NCBI GenBank assembly: GCA_021163285.1
Contig: JAGGXA010000079.1
Location: 1 to 41,412 of the forward strand
Length of the DNA stretch: 41,412 nt
From: Deltaproteobacteria bacterium
Lineage (GTDB): Bacteria > Desulfobacterota > DSM-4660 > Desulfatiglandales > Desulfatiglandaceae
Reading direction: 5' to 3'
In this document: piece after piece, positions 17,796 through 28,001 of the stretch
How positions within the stretch are numbered: the stretch's first letter is position 1
Layout: every line of letters starts with the position of its first letter
Notes under the pieces: model-generated
What the model was told of the DNA's origin: nothing
Databases searched by the model: none
Seen by the model: only the letters and a program-made list of their open reading frames with translations
Made by a program: the position numbers and the translations under genes

Positions 17796-18515
17796 TTATT
17801 CACCGAGGAATGCCTGAAGTATGGGTTCTTTTATTGACACCAGCTCTTCAGGCGTCCCTTCAGAGCGGATAACGCCTTCATGGAGCATTGCGACCCTGTC
17901 CACAAAAGGGAAAATTCTCGGGATTTCATGGGTCACGATAATCCCTGTAAATGAAAGTCTTTTGTGGCAGGAATCGATAAGTTTTAAAATAGCGAGACCG
18001 ATAACCGGGTCCAGCCCGGTTGTAGGCTCATCAAAGAGCATGATTTCAGGATCCATTACAAGTGCCCTTGCAAGAGCCGCCCTTTTTACCATACCCCCGC
18101 TTATCTGAGAAGGATATTTATTCCCGGAACCGGAAAGTCCCACATTTTCCAGCTCCTTAAAAACCCTTTCCCTGATCAATTTATCCCTCAAGCCTGTTTT
18201 TTCCTTTAGGGGAAAAGCAACATTTTCAAACACGGTCATTGAATCAAACAGGGCGCCACTCTGGAAGAGGAAGGCCAGCCTGTCTCTCAAGTTTGAAAGC
18301 CCTTTGCCCTTAAGAGTTCGCATATCCTTTCCATCTACCAGCACCCGTCCTTTAACCGGCTGCATCAGCCCGGCAACATGTTTCAACAGGACGCTCTTGC
18401 CGCTCCCGCTCCCCCCTATCAGAGCGACAACCTCCCCCTTTTTGATCTCCAGAGAGACCCCTTTTAAGACCTGATGCCCGTCAAATGAGACGTAAAGGTC
18501 TTCAATACTGATCAT
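17796..18515 (-). CDS. mlaF: MlaF-family ABC transporter ATP-binding protein
   Basis: 'MISIEDLYVSFDGHQVLKGVSLEI', Walker A 'GGSGSGKS', 'ISGGMVKRAALARAL', 'LFDEPTTGLDP'. Start trimmed to MISIED. Confidence 0.92.
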   Translation of the reverse strand: MISIEDLYVSFDGHQVLKGVSLEIKKGEVVALIGGSGSGKSVLLKHVAGLMQPVKGRVLVDGKDMRTLKGKGLSNLRDRLAFLFQSGALFDSMTVFENVAFPLKEKTGLRDKLIRERVFKELENVGLSGSGNKYPSQISGGMVKRAALARALVMDPEIMLFDEPTTGLDPVIGLAILKLIDSCHKRLSFTGIIVTHEIPRIFPFVDRVAMLHEGVIRSEGTPEELVSIKEPILQAFLGE

Positions 18516-18523
18516 GAGAATCC

Positions 18524-19330
18524 TTAAAAGAAGAGTGAGGTCATAACATAATCCCACATAAGAATTAAAACCGATGAAAGAACTACCGCATCAGTGGTGG
18601 CTTTGCTCACGCCCTCAGCGCCGAATCCGGTAAATATTCCGGTATAATACCCTTTATAGCAGCATACCCAGACAATCAGCGTGCCAAATGTTAAAGATTT
18701 ATAAACACTTTCCATAATATCACTCATGTCTACATAATTGGCCATCTCCCCAAAATAGATGCCCACACCTACTCCGAGCAGTTTTCCGCCAATAATGTAA
18801 CCGCTAAAGACACCTACCACATTAAAGATTGCGCATAACAGCGGCATACAGATTATTGCAGCAATGAAATTAGGGACAATAAGATAACGGTACGGGTTGA
18901 GACCCATTAGCTCCAGGGCATCAACCTGCTCACTCAAGCGCATGATCCCTATTTCCGCAGTGATCGCAGAGCCTGCCCTTCCAGTGATCATCAGAGCGGA
19001 AAGCACCGGCCCTATTTCTTTGATCAGAGACAATCCCACGGCCGGGCCTAAAAAGGCATCAGAGCCAACTCTGCTAAGGGAATAATAACCCTGATAGGCA
19101 AGCACCATGCCGGTAAAACCACCCGTAAGAACAATTACAAGAAGAGATTGAAAACCTATAAAACGGATCTGCTTAAGTACCCGAACGATCTTGATGGGGG
19201 GGATAATTGAAAAGAAAAGGGCATTAAACAAAAAAATGCCCATGACGCCCATTTTATATAAATATTTAAGCGAAAAAGCGCCTATTTTTTGTAAAAAATC
19301 CATACACATGAGTTTTTCAAATCCGAACAA
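18524..19330 (-). CDS. mlaE: MlaE-family ABC permease
   Basis: 'EIGPVLSALMITGRAGSAITAEIGIMRLSEQVDALELMGLNPYRYLIVPNFIA'. Alternative start MDFLQK at 19303. Confidence 0.92.
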   Translation of the reverse strand: MFGFEKLMCMDFLQKIGAFSLKYLYKMGVMGIFLFNALFFSIIPPIKIVRVLKQIRFIGFQSLLVIVLTGGFTGMVLAYQGYYSLSRVGSDAFLGPAVGLSLIKEIGPVLSALMITGRAGSAITAEIGIMRLSEQVDALELMGLNPYRYLIVPNFIAAIICMPLLCAIFNVVGVFSGYIIGGKLLGVGVGIYFGEMANYVDMSDIMESVYKSLTFGTLIVWVCCYKGYYTGIFTGFGAEGVSKATTDAVVLSSVLILMWDYVMTSLFF

Positions 19331-19440
19331 TTATGTCAAATGGAAATTAAAGGGCACGTGAATGAAAACCATGATCTTCCGGAATCCCGCCGGCTCGCTT
19401 GAAGACATATTGAGCTCTATGAACGATTACAGGGTAGAGA

Positions 19441-20826
19441 TCAGGCCGGAATTGAAATTTCGGCTGCCGGCTCTGAACAGGCGCAAATATCCTTTAATAA
19501 TATATTGGCAGGTGAATTTTCAAGAAGCTCACTGAATACCCTGAGGCTTTTAGAGATTATTTTCAATTCGTCTGATCGGGTATAGGGGATATTATTGCTT
19601 CCATTCCGGTCGAGCGCATCAATAACATACTTGATGGTCATGGTATTCGTATTGTGGGCAGGCTGGTATGCGACTTTCCTTTCATGGTTGGTCATGATCC
19701 CGGAAATTAACCCTGAGTCAAGAAGTTCGGATAAAATCCGTCGAACCAACCGAATCGGGATACCTAACCTTTGCGAGATTACCGATTCACTGTTTATATC
19801 TTTTTCGTCATTAAAATTTATTACCAGAAGATGGATGATTCTCAGAGCTAACAGCCTTTTCAAAGAATTGCTTATCCTCAGACAATCCGGTTCAAAATCA
19901 TAAGTGTCCACGTTTTGGTGTGCGAAAGATATTTCAGCGCCGAAAAGGAGAATCAGCCAGCTAAGCTGGAGCCATATCAGAAAGAGAGGCAAGGCTGCAA
20001 AACTTCCGTAAATAGTATTGTACCTTGCAATCCCTACCTGGAAATAGATATAACCCCACTGAAAAATCTGGTAGATCGTCCCTGCAAAGATGCCTGCAAG
20101 GATGCCGGAAAAGATATTTACCCTTGTATTTGGGAGATAAATATATATAAAGGAAAAAAGGAGCCACAGAACAAAGAAAGGCAATAGTTTTAATGCAAGA
20201 AATATTGCAGGACCGATAATATCTGATATGCCTATCTTCCCGGCTAACAGCCTGAGCTCGCTAAATACAAAAACGCTTATGGCGCTGGACAAAAGAAAAA
20301 GGAAGGGACAGATCAGTATGAGTGAAAGATAGTCGCTAATCTTTCTCCCAAAACTTCTTGCCTTTTTGACTCCCCAGATTCCATTAAAAGCGTTTTCTAT
20401 ATGGGATATAACCGTTATGACTGCCCAGAAAAGGACAATAAATCCGACTCCGGCGATAAGACCGCCTTTCGTATTCTGAATAAGCGAGTGTGCAAAACCG
20501 ATAACCTTTGACAGTACTGCCTCCTGCCCCTGAAATTTTTCATAAAGCAGCGTTTCAAGTGAGGTCTCAAAACCAAACCCCTTTGCAATCCCAAAAAACA
20601 TTGCGGCTAAAGGAACAATAGAAAGGAGAGTGTAAAGGGTAAGCGCGGACGCCCTTAACCTGCAATTATCTTCATACATTCCGCGCAGGGAAAGGATAAT
20701 GATTTTCAATTGTCTGATAAAAAAATATTGCAGCCTGGTAAGCTCACCTTTCCGAATTCTCCAGATATCATTTTTTAAGAATTCAACAGCTCTTGATATT
20801 TTCATTATTCCGAAACACTTAGCCAT
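19441..20826 (-). CDS. YihY/BrkB family membrane protein
   Basis: 'DNCRLRASALTLYTLLSIVPLAAMFFGIAKGFGFE', 'YGSFAALPLFLIWLQLSWLILLFGAEISFAHQN'; C-terminal winged-helix-like extension. Confidence 0.88.
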   Translation of the reverse strand: MAKCFGIMKISRAVEFLKNDIWRIRKGELTRLQYFFIRQLKIIILSLRGMYEDNCRLRASALTLYTLLSIVPLAAMFFGIAKGFGFETSLETLLYEKFQGQEAVLSKVIGFAHSLIQNTKGGLIAGVGFIVLFWAVITVISHIENAFNGIWGVKKARSFGRKISDYLSLILICPFLFLLSSAISVFVFSELRLLAGKIGISDIIGPAIFLALKLLPFFVLWLLFSFIYIYLPNTRVNIFSGILAGIFAGTIYQIFQWGYIYFQVGIARYNTIYGSFAALPLFLIWLQLSWLILLFGAEISFAHQNVDTYDFEPDCLRISNSLKRLLALRIIHLLVINFNDEKDINSESVISQRLGIPIRLVRRILSELLDSGLISGIMTNHERKVAYQPAHNTNTMTIKYVIDALDRNGSNNIPYTRSDELKIISKSLRVFSELLENSPANILLKDICACSEPAAEISIPA

Positions 20827-20880
20827 TTACAGGTTCACAGTTCTGGCTTGCCTTTCGCTCGCTCTTTCCAAACTCAGGAA

Positions 20881-22128
20881 TCAAAGGTTCGGATTTTCGG
20901 CAAACCCTGAACCTTTGGACCAGCAAGCGGTTACCTTTCTTGTTTCCAGTGCGATTTGTAATTCTTCATTAGTCGGAATAATCAAGACCTTGACTTCACC
21001 GGCTGATGGGCTGATTTCTCTAAGTCCCTTGCCGGGCTGATAATTTTTTGTGTTATCTATCTCAATGCCCAGCCTGATTAACCCGCTGCAGCAGCCTTTT
21101 CGGATGTCCGGGGCGTTTTCTCCGATGCCGGCAGTAAAAATCAGGGCATCCAGGTCCCCAAGAACAGCAAAATAGGCGCCGATATATTTCTTTATTCTGT
21201 AACAATAAATCTCCATAGCTGTTTTTGCCAGGTTGTCTCCCTTATTTTTCTTTTCAATTACTTCCCGCATATCGTTGGCGCCGCAAATCCCTTTAAGCCC
21301 GCTCTCTTTATTTAGCAGCCTGTCAATTTCCTTGAGAGACATTTTTAGATGATCGGCCAGAAAAAGAGGAATCGCAGGGTCCAAATCACCACAGCGGGTA
21401 CCCATTACCAGGCCTGCGAGGGGGGTCATTCCCATGCTGGTATCTATGCATTCGCCATTTTTGACTGCAGCAATACTCGCCCCGTTTCCGAGATGGATAG
21501 TTATTAAATTTAATTCCTTTAAAGGCCTGTTCAAATAGTCAGCGCATCTTTCCGCAACATAGGAGTGGGAGGTCCCGTGGAAACCGTATCTACGTATCCT
21601 TTCCTTTTTGTAGAGGTCATAAGGAAGGGCATAAAGAAATGCTTTGGGAGGAATGGTCTGATGAAAGGCTGTATCAAAAACGGCTGCATGCCGTGAATTG
21701 GGAAAGATTGACATGGCCACTTCTATCCCTGTTAAATTGGGAGAATTATGTAAAGGGGCCAGAGGGATATTCTTTTTTATTGCTTCAATTACCTTCTCTG
21801 TAATAATTGTCGGAGATATAAAAGCTTCTCCACCATGGACAATTCTGTGGCCTATAGCAGAGATTTCGGATTTATCCCGAATCGCCCCATATTCCGGGTC
21901 AACCAGCAGACCTGTAATTTGTATGAGTCCGTCCCGATGATTACAAATCCTTTCTTCTTTGATTTTAGTACGATTTTTTTTATTAGCAAGGATTTTTTTG
22001 TGCGTGAGTATGGAAGTGGTCTCGCCGATCTTTTCAGCTAAGCCGGAAACCAGTACCTGCTGTTCTTTCATGTCGAGCAATTGATATTTAATTGAAGAAC
22101 TTCCGGTATTAATGACTAATATCTTCAA
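20881..22128 (-). CDS. ackA: Acetate kinase
   Basis: 'KILVINTGSSSIKYQLLDM', 'RRYGFHGTSHSYVAERC', 'HLGNGASIAAVKNGECIDTSMGMTPLAGLVMGTRCGDLDP'. Probable TTG start at 22128; the upstream ORF extension runs into repeat A2. Confidence 0.95.
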   Translation of the reverse strand: MKILVINTGSSSIKYQLLDMKEQQVLVSGLAEKIGETTSILTHKKILANKKNRTKIKEERICNHRDGLIQITGLLVDPEYGAIRDKSEISAIGHRIVHGGEAFISPTIITEKVIEAIKKNIPLAPLHNSPNLTGIEVAMSIFPNSRHAAVFDTAFHQTIPPKAFLYALPYDLYKKERIRRYGFHGTSHSYVAERCADYLNRPLKELNLITIHLGNGASIAAVKNGECIDTSMGMTPLAGLVMGTRCGDLDPAIPLFLADHLKMSLKEIDRLLNKESGLKGICGANDMREVIEKKNKGDNLAKTAMEIYCYRIKKYIGAYFAVLGDLDALIFTAGIGENAPDIRKGCCSGLIRLGIEIDNTKNYQPGKGLREISPSAGEVKVLIIPTNEELQIALETRKVTACWSKGSGFAENPNL

Positions 22129-22147
22129 AACAGTAACCGCACATAGA

Positions 22148-22308
22148 AGGCTGTCCAAGAATGCCCTTTTTCCCGAACTCTGTGTTATGCGAAAAAAATT
22201 ATCCTCGGAGGTAAGCGATCTTGCGAGACTCCGATATTAACCATATGCCTGCGGTAATTTTTTTCGCAGGCCTTGATTTTGAAAAAAATTGCCATTCCCG
22301 GACAGCCT
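22148..22308. repeat. MITE-like long-hairpin element, copy A2 (inverted relative to A1)
   Basis: AGGCTGTCCAAGAATGCCCTTTTTCCC ... AAAAAAATTGCCATTCCCGGACAGCCT. Confidence 0.8.
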
Positions 22309-22465
22309 CTCAGGTTAAGAGGTAATAGCTCAACCTGGATTCAATAAACCGGGAATTCAACCTGACTATCGTATAAGTATATCAAAACCATGACAAAAAA
22401 ACAACTGAAAACCAAATATCACCACTGAAAATAAAATATCATAGATAGCGCCCATTCATAAATGG

Positions 22466-22567
22466 CTGTTTCGCCCGATATCTGCGTTGCTCTGAAATTT
22501 TAATCCTCAAAATACTTAATGTATTCCTGCGGTTAAAATTTTAGAGCGCCTTGGTCTCAAACGAACT
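22466..22567. repeat. Palindromic intergenic repeat
   Basis: CTCTGAAATTTTAA ... AATAC-TTAAT-GTATT ... TTAAAATTTTAGAG, with GTTTCGCCC/GGTCTCAAAC outer similarity. Confidence 0.65.
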
Positions 22568-22652
22568 ATCCTGACCTGAATCTGTGTGCCTGCCTGGGGA
22601 AGTTATTTCGTCCTCATCCCTTAGAATTCCTGAAAATCATCATCCATGGGAA

Positions 22653-24533
22653 TTATCTCCTCAGGTTTTTTCCCTTTCCCATATTATTATTCAAACTTTT
22701 AGCAGGTGAGGTGAAGTTCTTTTGAATAGCGGGTTTCGAGGATTGCATCAGTGAAGAAGGTCTGTTTGCCCCCGTTATTCCACTGCTGCCGCACACTATT
22801 GCCATCAAATCTCCCACCATGCTTTTCATCTGTTCGGCCTGGGCATTCATTTCTTCGGAAGCCGACGCAGACTCCTCTGCATTGGCGGCATTCTGCTGGG
22901 TAATCCTGTCGATTTCATTTACTGCAATATTTACCTGCTCGATCCCCTGGGCCTGCTCATTGGATGCAGCAGATATCTCACTTAATAACTCACCCACTTT
23001 TTTTGCGCTCTCCGCAACTTTTTTGAAGGCTTCGTCTGTTTTGGCTACTATTCCCGAACCTGCTTTGGTCTTATCGACAGTGCCCTCAATCATTACGGCC
23101 GTATTTTTGGCAGCCTCCGCGGAACGCATGGCAAGATTTTTCACTTCATTGGCAACAACCGCAAATCCTGCTCCTGCCTCGCCGGCCCTCGCGGCCTCAA
23201 CTGCCGCGTTCAGGGCAAGAAGATTGGTCTGGAAAGCTATCTCATCTATGTTTTTTATAATCTTGTATGTATCTTCGTTTGCCTTTGATATATCCTGCAT
23301 TGATTCAGTAAGGTCACCCATCGACTCATTTGCCTGTCCTACCACCTGATTGGCTTCTTTCATCAGGGAATCAGCCAGGCCTGCATTCTCTGCATTTTGT
23401 TTGGTCATAGAGGATATTTCCTCTAATGATGAGGAAGTTTCCTCAACGGACGCAGCTTGTTCCGATGCTCCCTCGGCCAGGGACTGGCTTGCTGAAGATA
23501 CCTGGCCTGAAGCGGAAGCAACCTGTTCAGACCCTTCCGTCAAGCCCTCAATAATACGGTTAAGGGCCTTGTTGATGCCGTTGATAACCAGGAGAGAAAG
23601 CAGTATGGCAATGATAAACGTTGCGATTACGCCTGCGATTAACATTGTTTTTGCAGAGGACATCTTTTCTTGCATCAGTCCTTTTTGCTCGTTTCGCAGC
23701 TTTTCGCCTATGGCCAGAACTTCCCTTGCCCTTTGCACCATTTCCTTGGTAACAAGCGCCTGTTTATCAGAATCCGCCACATATCTGTCAAATGCCTTAT
23801 TATATTGTTTTATGTGAACAAGAACTTTATCGAGAAGGGCTATGCTTTTGGCGCTTTGAAAAAGTGATTTTGCGCCCGTTACAAGTTTAAGCGCATGCGA
23901 TATCTCATCATGAGTCAGATCCGCATATTTTTTATCACCCCGGATAATATAGTTTTTTTCCCGGGCCCTGATTATTCCCATCATCTGAGCCAGGTTATCT
24001 GCCATTTCCAACTTCAGGATTCTCTCTTTTAATGCTTCACCTTTAACCTGATTTTCAAGCTCTTCCTCAACAAGCCTTTTCTGTTCGGCCTTAATATCCT
24101 CACAATCCGCCTGGGCAGCCCTTGCAGCCGATACCATAGACTTGTCTGCATTTAGCTTCTCGTCAAAGGCCTTTACATAGGCCTCAAATGACTGATCGTA
24201 TTTCTTTGTGACGGCAAGCGCGTTATCAATCATTTCACGGTGGCGGGCCTTTTTGAATTTTCCCTTTGTATCTTCAAGTTGTGTCTTGATGTTTTTAATC
24301 AGATCTTTTACCTTGTCAACATAGGTGTGATTTTTACGAATCATAAAGTTCTTTTCCTGTCTTCTTAATTCCAGATTATACTTGACCACCCTGTTGACAT
24401 CGTCTGCCTTGCCGACCCTGTCCACCACGCCTGAAAGGCCATTATAGCCGACAAAAGCTACGATAAACCCCAATAACATCAAGATGGCTGCAAGGCCGGC
24501 TATCTTGGTACTTAACTTCATTTTCTTAAACAT
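22653..24533 (-). CDS. Methyl-accepting chemotaxis protein with HBM-like helical sensor region
   Basis: Signalling tip '[50 protein letters not shown]'; '[19 protein letters not shown]' and '[18 protein letters not shown]' repeats. Start trimmed to [10 protein letters not shown]. Confidence 0.93.
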   Translation of the reverse strand: MFKKMKLSTKIAGLAAILMLLGFIVAFVGYNGLSGVVDRVGKADDVNRVVKYNLELRRQEKNFMIRKNHTYVDKVKDLIKNIKTQLEDTKGKFKKARHREMIDNALAVTKKYDQSFEAYVKAFDEKLNADKSMVSAARAAQADCEDIKAEQKRLVEEELENQVKGEALKERILKLEMADNLAQMMGIIRAREKNYIIRGDKKYADLTHDEISHALKLVTGAKSLFQSAKSIALLDKVLVHIKQYNKAFDRYVADSDKQALVTKEMVQRAREVLAIGEKLRNEQKGLMQEKMSSAKTMLIAGVIATFIIAILLSLLVINGINKALNRIIEGLTEGSEQVASASGQVSSASQSLAEGASEQAASVEETSSSLEEISSMTKQNAENAGLADSLMKEANQVVGQANESMGDLTESMQDISKANEDTYKIIKNIDEIAFQTNLLALNAAVEAARAGEAGAGFAVVANEVKNLAMRSAEAAKNTAVMIEGTVDKTKAGSGIVAKTDEAFKKVAESAKKVGELLSEISAASNEQAQGIEQVNIAVNEIDRITQQNAANAEESASASEEMNAQAEQMKSMVGDLMAIVCGSSGITGANRPSSLMQSSKPAIQKNFTSPAKSLNNNMGKGKNLRR

Positions 24534-24640
24534 AGTATTCACCTTTTTGATTCTTGTTAATATGGGATAAATGGTTTCTGTTTTGGCCATGCGGCAGGCC
24601 AATATGCCGGTCTGTTTCTGTTGCCGGCATGAGACCGCCT

Positions 24641-24691
24641 TAAGGAACGGCGACAAATTAACTTCCCCAACTATGCACCACAGCTTCAAAC
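24641..24691. repeat. Dispersed repeat family B, copy 3 (partial)
   Basis: 'TAAGGAACGGCGACAAATTAACTTCCCCAACTATGCACCACAGCTTCAAAC' matches 29232 onward. Confidence 0.65.
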
Positions 24692-25213
24692 TTATGATAT
24701 GTTTTCAATTACTATTAATTCATCCGAACTCAATACCTTGTCTATATCGAGCAAGATCTTTACCCCTTCTTTTGTCTTGGCCATCCCCAGGATATAATCC
24801 GTTTTAAGTTTTGAACCAAAACCGGGGGTGTCCTCAATCTCTTCCTCCTTTATATTCAATACCTCCGAGACCGTATCAACAATACTTCCCATTAAAAGAT
24901 TCTCTTCCTGACCTGCAATCTCCACTACCACGATGCAGGTCCTGTCCGTATAGTCAATAGACTGCATCCCGAATTTCAATCTCAAATCTACAATTGGAAT
25001 AACTTTGCCACGGAGATTAATAACACCCTTTAAAAAAACAGGCGTCTGGGGAACAGATGTGATCGGCATCATTCCTATGATCTCTTTGATCTTTAATATA
25101 TCAACCCCGTATTCTTCATTTGCCAGAGCAAAGGCAAGGTATTTACCTCCTCTGCTTACCACGTCCTCAACTTTAACATCTATATTATCCATTGCTTCAA
25201 CTATCTCTGCCAT
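24692..25213 (-). CDS. cheW: CheW-family chemotaxis coupling protein
   Basis: '[59 protein letters not shown]'. Start trimmed to MAEIVEA (GAGGT RBS). Confidence 0.9.
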   Translation of the reverse strand: MAEIVEAMDNIDVKVEDVVSRGGKYLAFALANEEYGVDILKIKEIIGMMPITSVPQTPVFLKGVINLRGKVIPIVDLRLKFGMQSIDYTDRTCIVVVEIAGQEENLLMGSIVDTVSEVLNIKEEEIEDTPGFGSKLKTDYILGMAKTKEGVKILLDIDKVLSSDELIVIENIS

Positions 25214-25501
25214 TCGTTTAACCTCGTTATTAAATTTTGAGCACAAGTAAAAATGTTTCATAATTGTGATTGCAACTTTCATGCCTGCAATCCTTTGTTT
25301 TTTAGTAACCGTTCCCGGGTTTTTCGAGGATCCCATAATTTACCATTACCTTCCGTTATTTCGTCCTCGTCCCTTAAATCCGTAAACGATTATATTTTCC
25401 GTCAAATAATTGTCATCAGCCCACAACTTGTCATTATGTTCATACCAACAAACTTTATTCGGTTGATTTATCATAAAAGAATGTTATTTTTTAATTAGAT
25501 A

Positions 25502-25531
25502 TTGACAGCATTGAGTGTGAGGGAGTAGAAT
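25502..25531 (+). promoter_or_regulatory. Candidate sigma70-type promoter upstream of the NifX-like gene
   Basis: TTGACA-N18-TAGAAT. Confidence 0.3.
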
Positions 25532-25698
25532 TTTTATGTATTATTTATGATTTTTTGTAATCGTTCACAAATTACGTTTTTTTAATGTTTATCTTGCGTT
25601 TGGATGAGCGCCTCCCAAGACCTTGAGGTGTCACCATTTAAAAAGAGATGTTCTTTTTTTGACGAATCCAACTCTATAACAGGAAAGGAGTTTTTAAA

Positions 25699-26325
25699 AT
25701 GAAGGCAGCAGTCAGCTCAAGCGGAAAAGACCTGGATGATCAGGTTGATCCGCGTTTTGGCAGGTGTGCTTATTTTATCATTGTTGATACCGACGATATG
25801 AGCTACGATGCTTATAAGAATGATAATAGTGCGTTAGGCGGTGGAGCAGGTATTCAATCGGCCCAGTTTGTAGCCTCTAAAGGCGCAAAGGTTGTTTTAA
25901 CGGGAAATGTTGGACCAAATGCGGTTAAAACTCTTTCTGCAGCGGGCGTCGAAGTGATTGTCGGACAAACAGGCACTGTAAAAGAAGCGATTAATGCATA
26001 CCGGAAAGGCAATTTAAATGCCGTTAGTGAGGCCAATGTTTCCGACCATCACGGAGTGGGCAGTAATACAGTTCCTGAAGAGAGCCTGTCTCAGGTCGCC
26101 GGAGGCGATTTCGGCCGCGGCATGGGACGAGGCGGCCGTTGCGGCGGAGGCATGGGAATGGGTCGCGGTAAAGGTATGGGCATGGGAGTTGCTCCTTCAA
26201 GTCAAACCGGCGCCGCTTCTTTGTCCAGAGATGAAGAATTAAGCTCATTGAAGAATCAGATTGCCGAGTTGCGCGGTCAGATTGAATCTATCGCCTCGAG
26301 CATTAACACCCTGGTGAAAAAGTAA
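25699..26325 (+). CDS. NifX/NifB-C-like (dinitrogenase iron-molybdenum cofactor family) protein with Gly/Met/Arg-rich linker and C-terminal coiled coil
   Basis: 'MKAAVSSSGKDLDDQVDPRFGRCAYFIIVDTDD...VVLTGNVGPNAVKTLSAAGVEVI', then 'GRGMGRGGRCGGGMGMGRGKGMGMG' and a helical tail. Confidence 0.85.
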   Translation: MKAAVSSSGKDLDDQVDPRFGRCAYFIIVDTDDMSYDAYKNDNSALGGGAGIQSAQFVASKGAKVVLTGNVGPNAVKTLSAAGVEVIVGQTGTVKEAINAYRKGNLNAVSEANVSDHHGVGSNTVPEESLSQVAGGDFGRGMGRGGRCGGGMGMGRGKGMGMGVAPSSQTGAASLSRDEELSSLKNQIAELRGQIESIASSINTLVKK

Positions 26326-26334
26326 TTTCCTGAA

Positions 26335-26507
26335 AGGCTGTCCGGGAATGCCCTTTCCCAACGATACATCACAGCTTCAGGCCTTCTTCGCCCGATCTGA
26401 TTCTGTGCGCCAACTTGGGGATATTATTTCGTCCTCGTCCTTTATGCCTGCGGTAAATTTTTTCACAGGCCTTGATTTTGGAAAAAATTGCTATTCCCGG
26501 ACAACCT
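26335..26507. repeat. MITE-like element, copy A3 (mosaic: centre replaced by family-B sequence)
   Basis: AGGCTGTCCGGGAATGCCCTTTCCC ... TGCCTGCGGTAAATTTTTTCACAGGCCTTGATTTTGGAAAAAATTGCTATTCCCGGACAACCT. The middle carries 'CCAACGATACATCACAGCTTCAGGCC...AACTTGGGGATATTATTTCGTCCTCGTCC'. Confidence 0.75.
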
Positions 26508-26540
26508 CCTGTCGGGGCTAACAACGTAAAGCGGAACAGT

Positions 26541-26658
26541 TATTCGTCGCTTACGCTCTTTAATCCGCCTACGTCGGATACCAACTGAATTTTGCAGGGT
26601 GGAATTAAGCGAAGCGAATCCACCAAAAAGCGGAAAGTGTCCTGCTTTAAGTTGGTAA
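26541..26658. repeat. Structured intergenic repeat family C, copy 2
   Basis: Homologous to 9061-9187, with TACCAACT...AGTTGGTA closing stem. Confidence 0.8.
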
Positions 26659-26715
26659 TCTTCTATCGGTAAATCTTAATTGTTCAGTTTGAAAAAGTTG
26701 AGAGGATGACAATTT

Positions 26716-27963
26716 ATGGCAAAAGAAAAACCTAATTCTGAAAGCCGGAAGGATGCGCATAAATTACAAGATCTGGAGATTGAGCACACATTAAAGCAGA
26801 TCAAAAATAAAATTCTTGTAATGAGTGGAAAAGGGGGTGTGGGGAAAAGCAGTGTAGCAGCTTATATCTCAGTTGTCCTGGCAAGAAAGGGTTATAAGGT
26901 GGGACTTATGGACGTTGATCTTCATGGCCCGAGCATACCTCGTTTATTAGGGTTAAAAGGTACCATTGAACCAGGGGCCATCCCCGGAAAGGCAGGGCCG
27001 GTCAGGTATATGCCGAACATGGAGGTAATTTCCATAGAATCTCTTATGGGAGAAAAAAAGGATGTGGCGACTATCTGGAGAGGTCCTCTCAAGATTGGCG
27101 TTATCAAGCAGTTTATCTCAGATATTGAATGGAGCGATCTTGATTTTTTGATCATTGACTCACCTCCGGGCACTGGTGACGAACCCTTGACAGTAGCCCA
27201 AACCATACCCGATGCCATGGCAGTGGTTGTGACTACGCCTCAAGAAATCTCGCTTGCTGATGTAAGAAAATCGATAAATTTCTGCCGTCAGGTCAATATG
27301 CACATCCTGGGCCTGGTGGAAAATATGAGTGGGCTTCAATGTCCATATTGCGGGAAACTAATTAATATCTTCAAGAAAAACGGCGGTTCAATCACTGCGC
27401 AAAAGGAGCGTTTAAAACTGCTGGGCGCCTTGCCGCTTCAACCGGAGGTGGTTAATGATGGTGACATTGGGAGCATGAAATTTCTGGATAATGATCAGTT
27501 ACCGTTTACCATGGAATTTAACAAAATGGTGGATGAGATCATAAAATCAGTTGAAAACCGGAAAAAGGTATCCTTAAAATCAAAAAAGGTCAACGCTTCA
27601 GACACTGGAAAGAAGGTCATGAAAGGCGTGAAAGTTTTTGTGATTCCTGTTTCTGACGGGAAGCTGTCAAGCCATTTCGGGCACTGCGAACAATTTGCAT
27701 TTGTTGAGACTGAAAACGGCAGGATTATGGACAAGTATGAAAAGACCCCCCCGTCCCGCGATCCCGGCGTTATTCCTGTCTGGATGTATGAGCAGGGAGC
27801 TGACGTAGTAATCGCAGGTGGGATTGGGGACCGGGCGGAGCAGCTATTAAGGGAAAAGGGGGTTGAAGTTATCTCAGGCGCTCCTATGGATGCCCCGGAA
27901 TTATTGGTAAACCAGTATCTTGCAGATACACTAATAAGCGGTAATAATATATGCGACCATTAA
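26716..27963 (+). CDS. Mrp/NBP35-family ATPase fused to C-terminal NifX-like (ORP-type) domain
   Basis: 'ILVMSGKGGVGKSSVAAYISVVLARKG' P-loop, 'CPYCG', C-terminal 'KVFVIPVSDGKLSSHFGHCEQFAFVET...ADVVIAGGIGDRAEQLLREKGVEVISG'. Confidence 0.92.
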   Translation: MAKEKPNSESRKDAHKLQDLEIEHTLKQIKNKILVMSGKGGVGKSSVAAYISVVLARKGYKVGLMDVDLHGPSIPRLLGLKGTIEPGAIPGKAGPVRYMPNMEVISIESLMGEKKDVATIWRGPLKIGVIKQFISDIEWSDLDFLIIDSPPGTGDEPLTVAQTIPDAMAVVVTTPQEISLADVRKSINFCRQVNMHILGLVENMSGLQCPYCGKLINIFKKNGGSITAQKERLKLLGALPLQPEVVNDGDIGSMKFLDNDQLPFTMEFNKMVDEIIKSVENRKKVSLKSKKVNASDTGKKVMKGVKVFVIPVSDGKLSSHFGHCEQFAFVETENGRIMDKYEKTPPSRDPGVIPVWMYEQGADVVIAGGIGDRAEQLLREKGVEVISGAPMDAPELLVNQYLADTLISGNNICDH

Positions 27964-28001
27964 AAAAATGGTAAGCGTTCATCAGAAAGGAAAAATATCC
28001 G

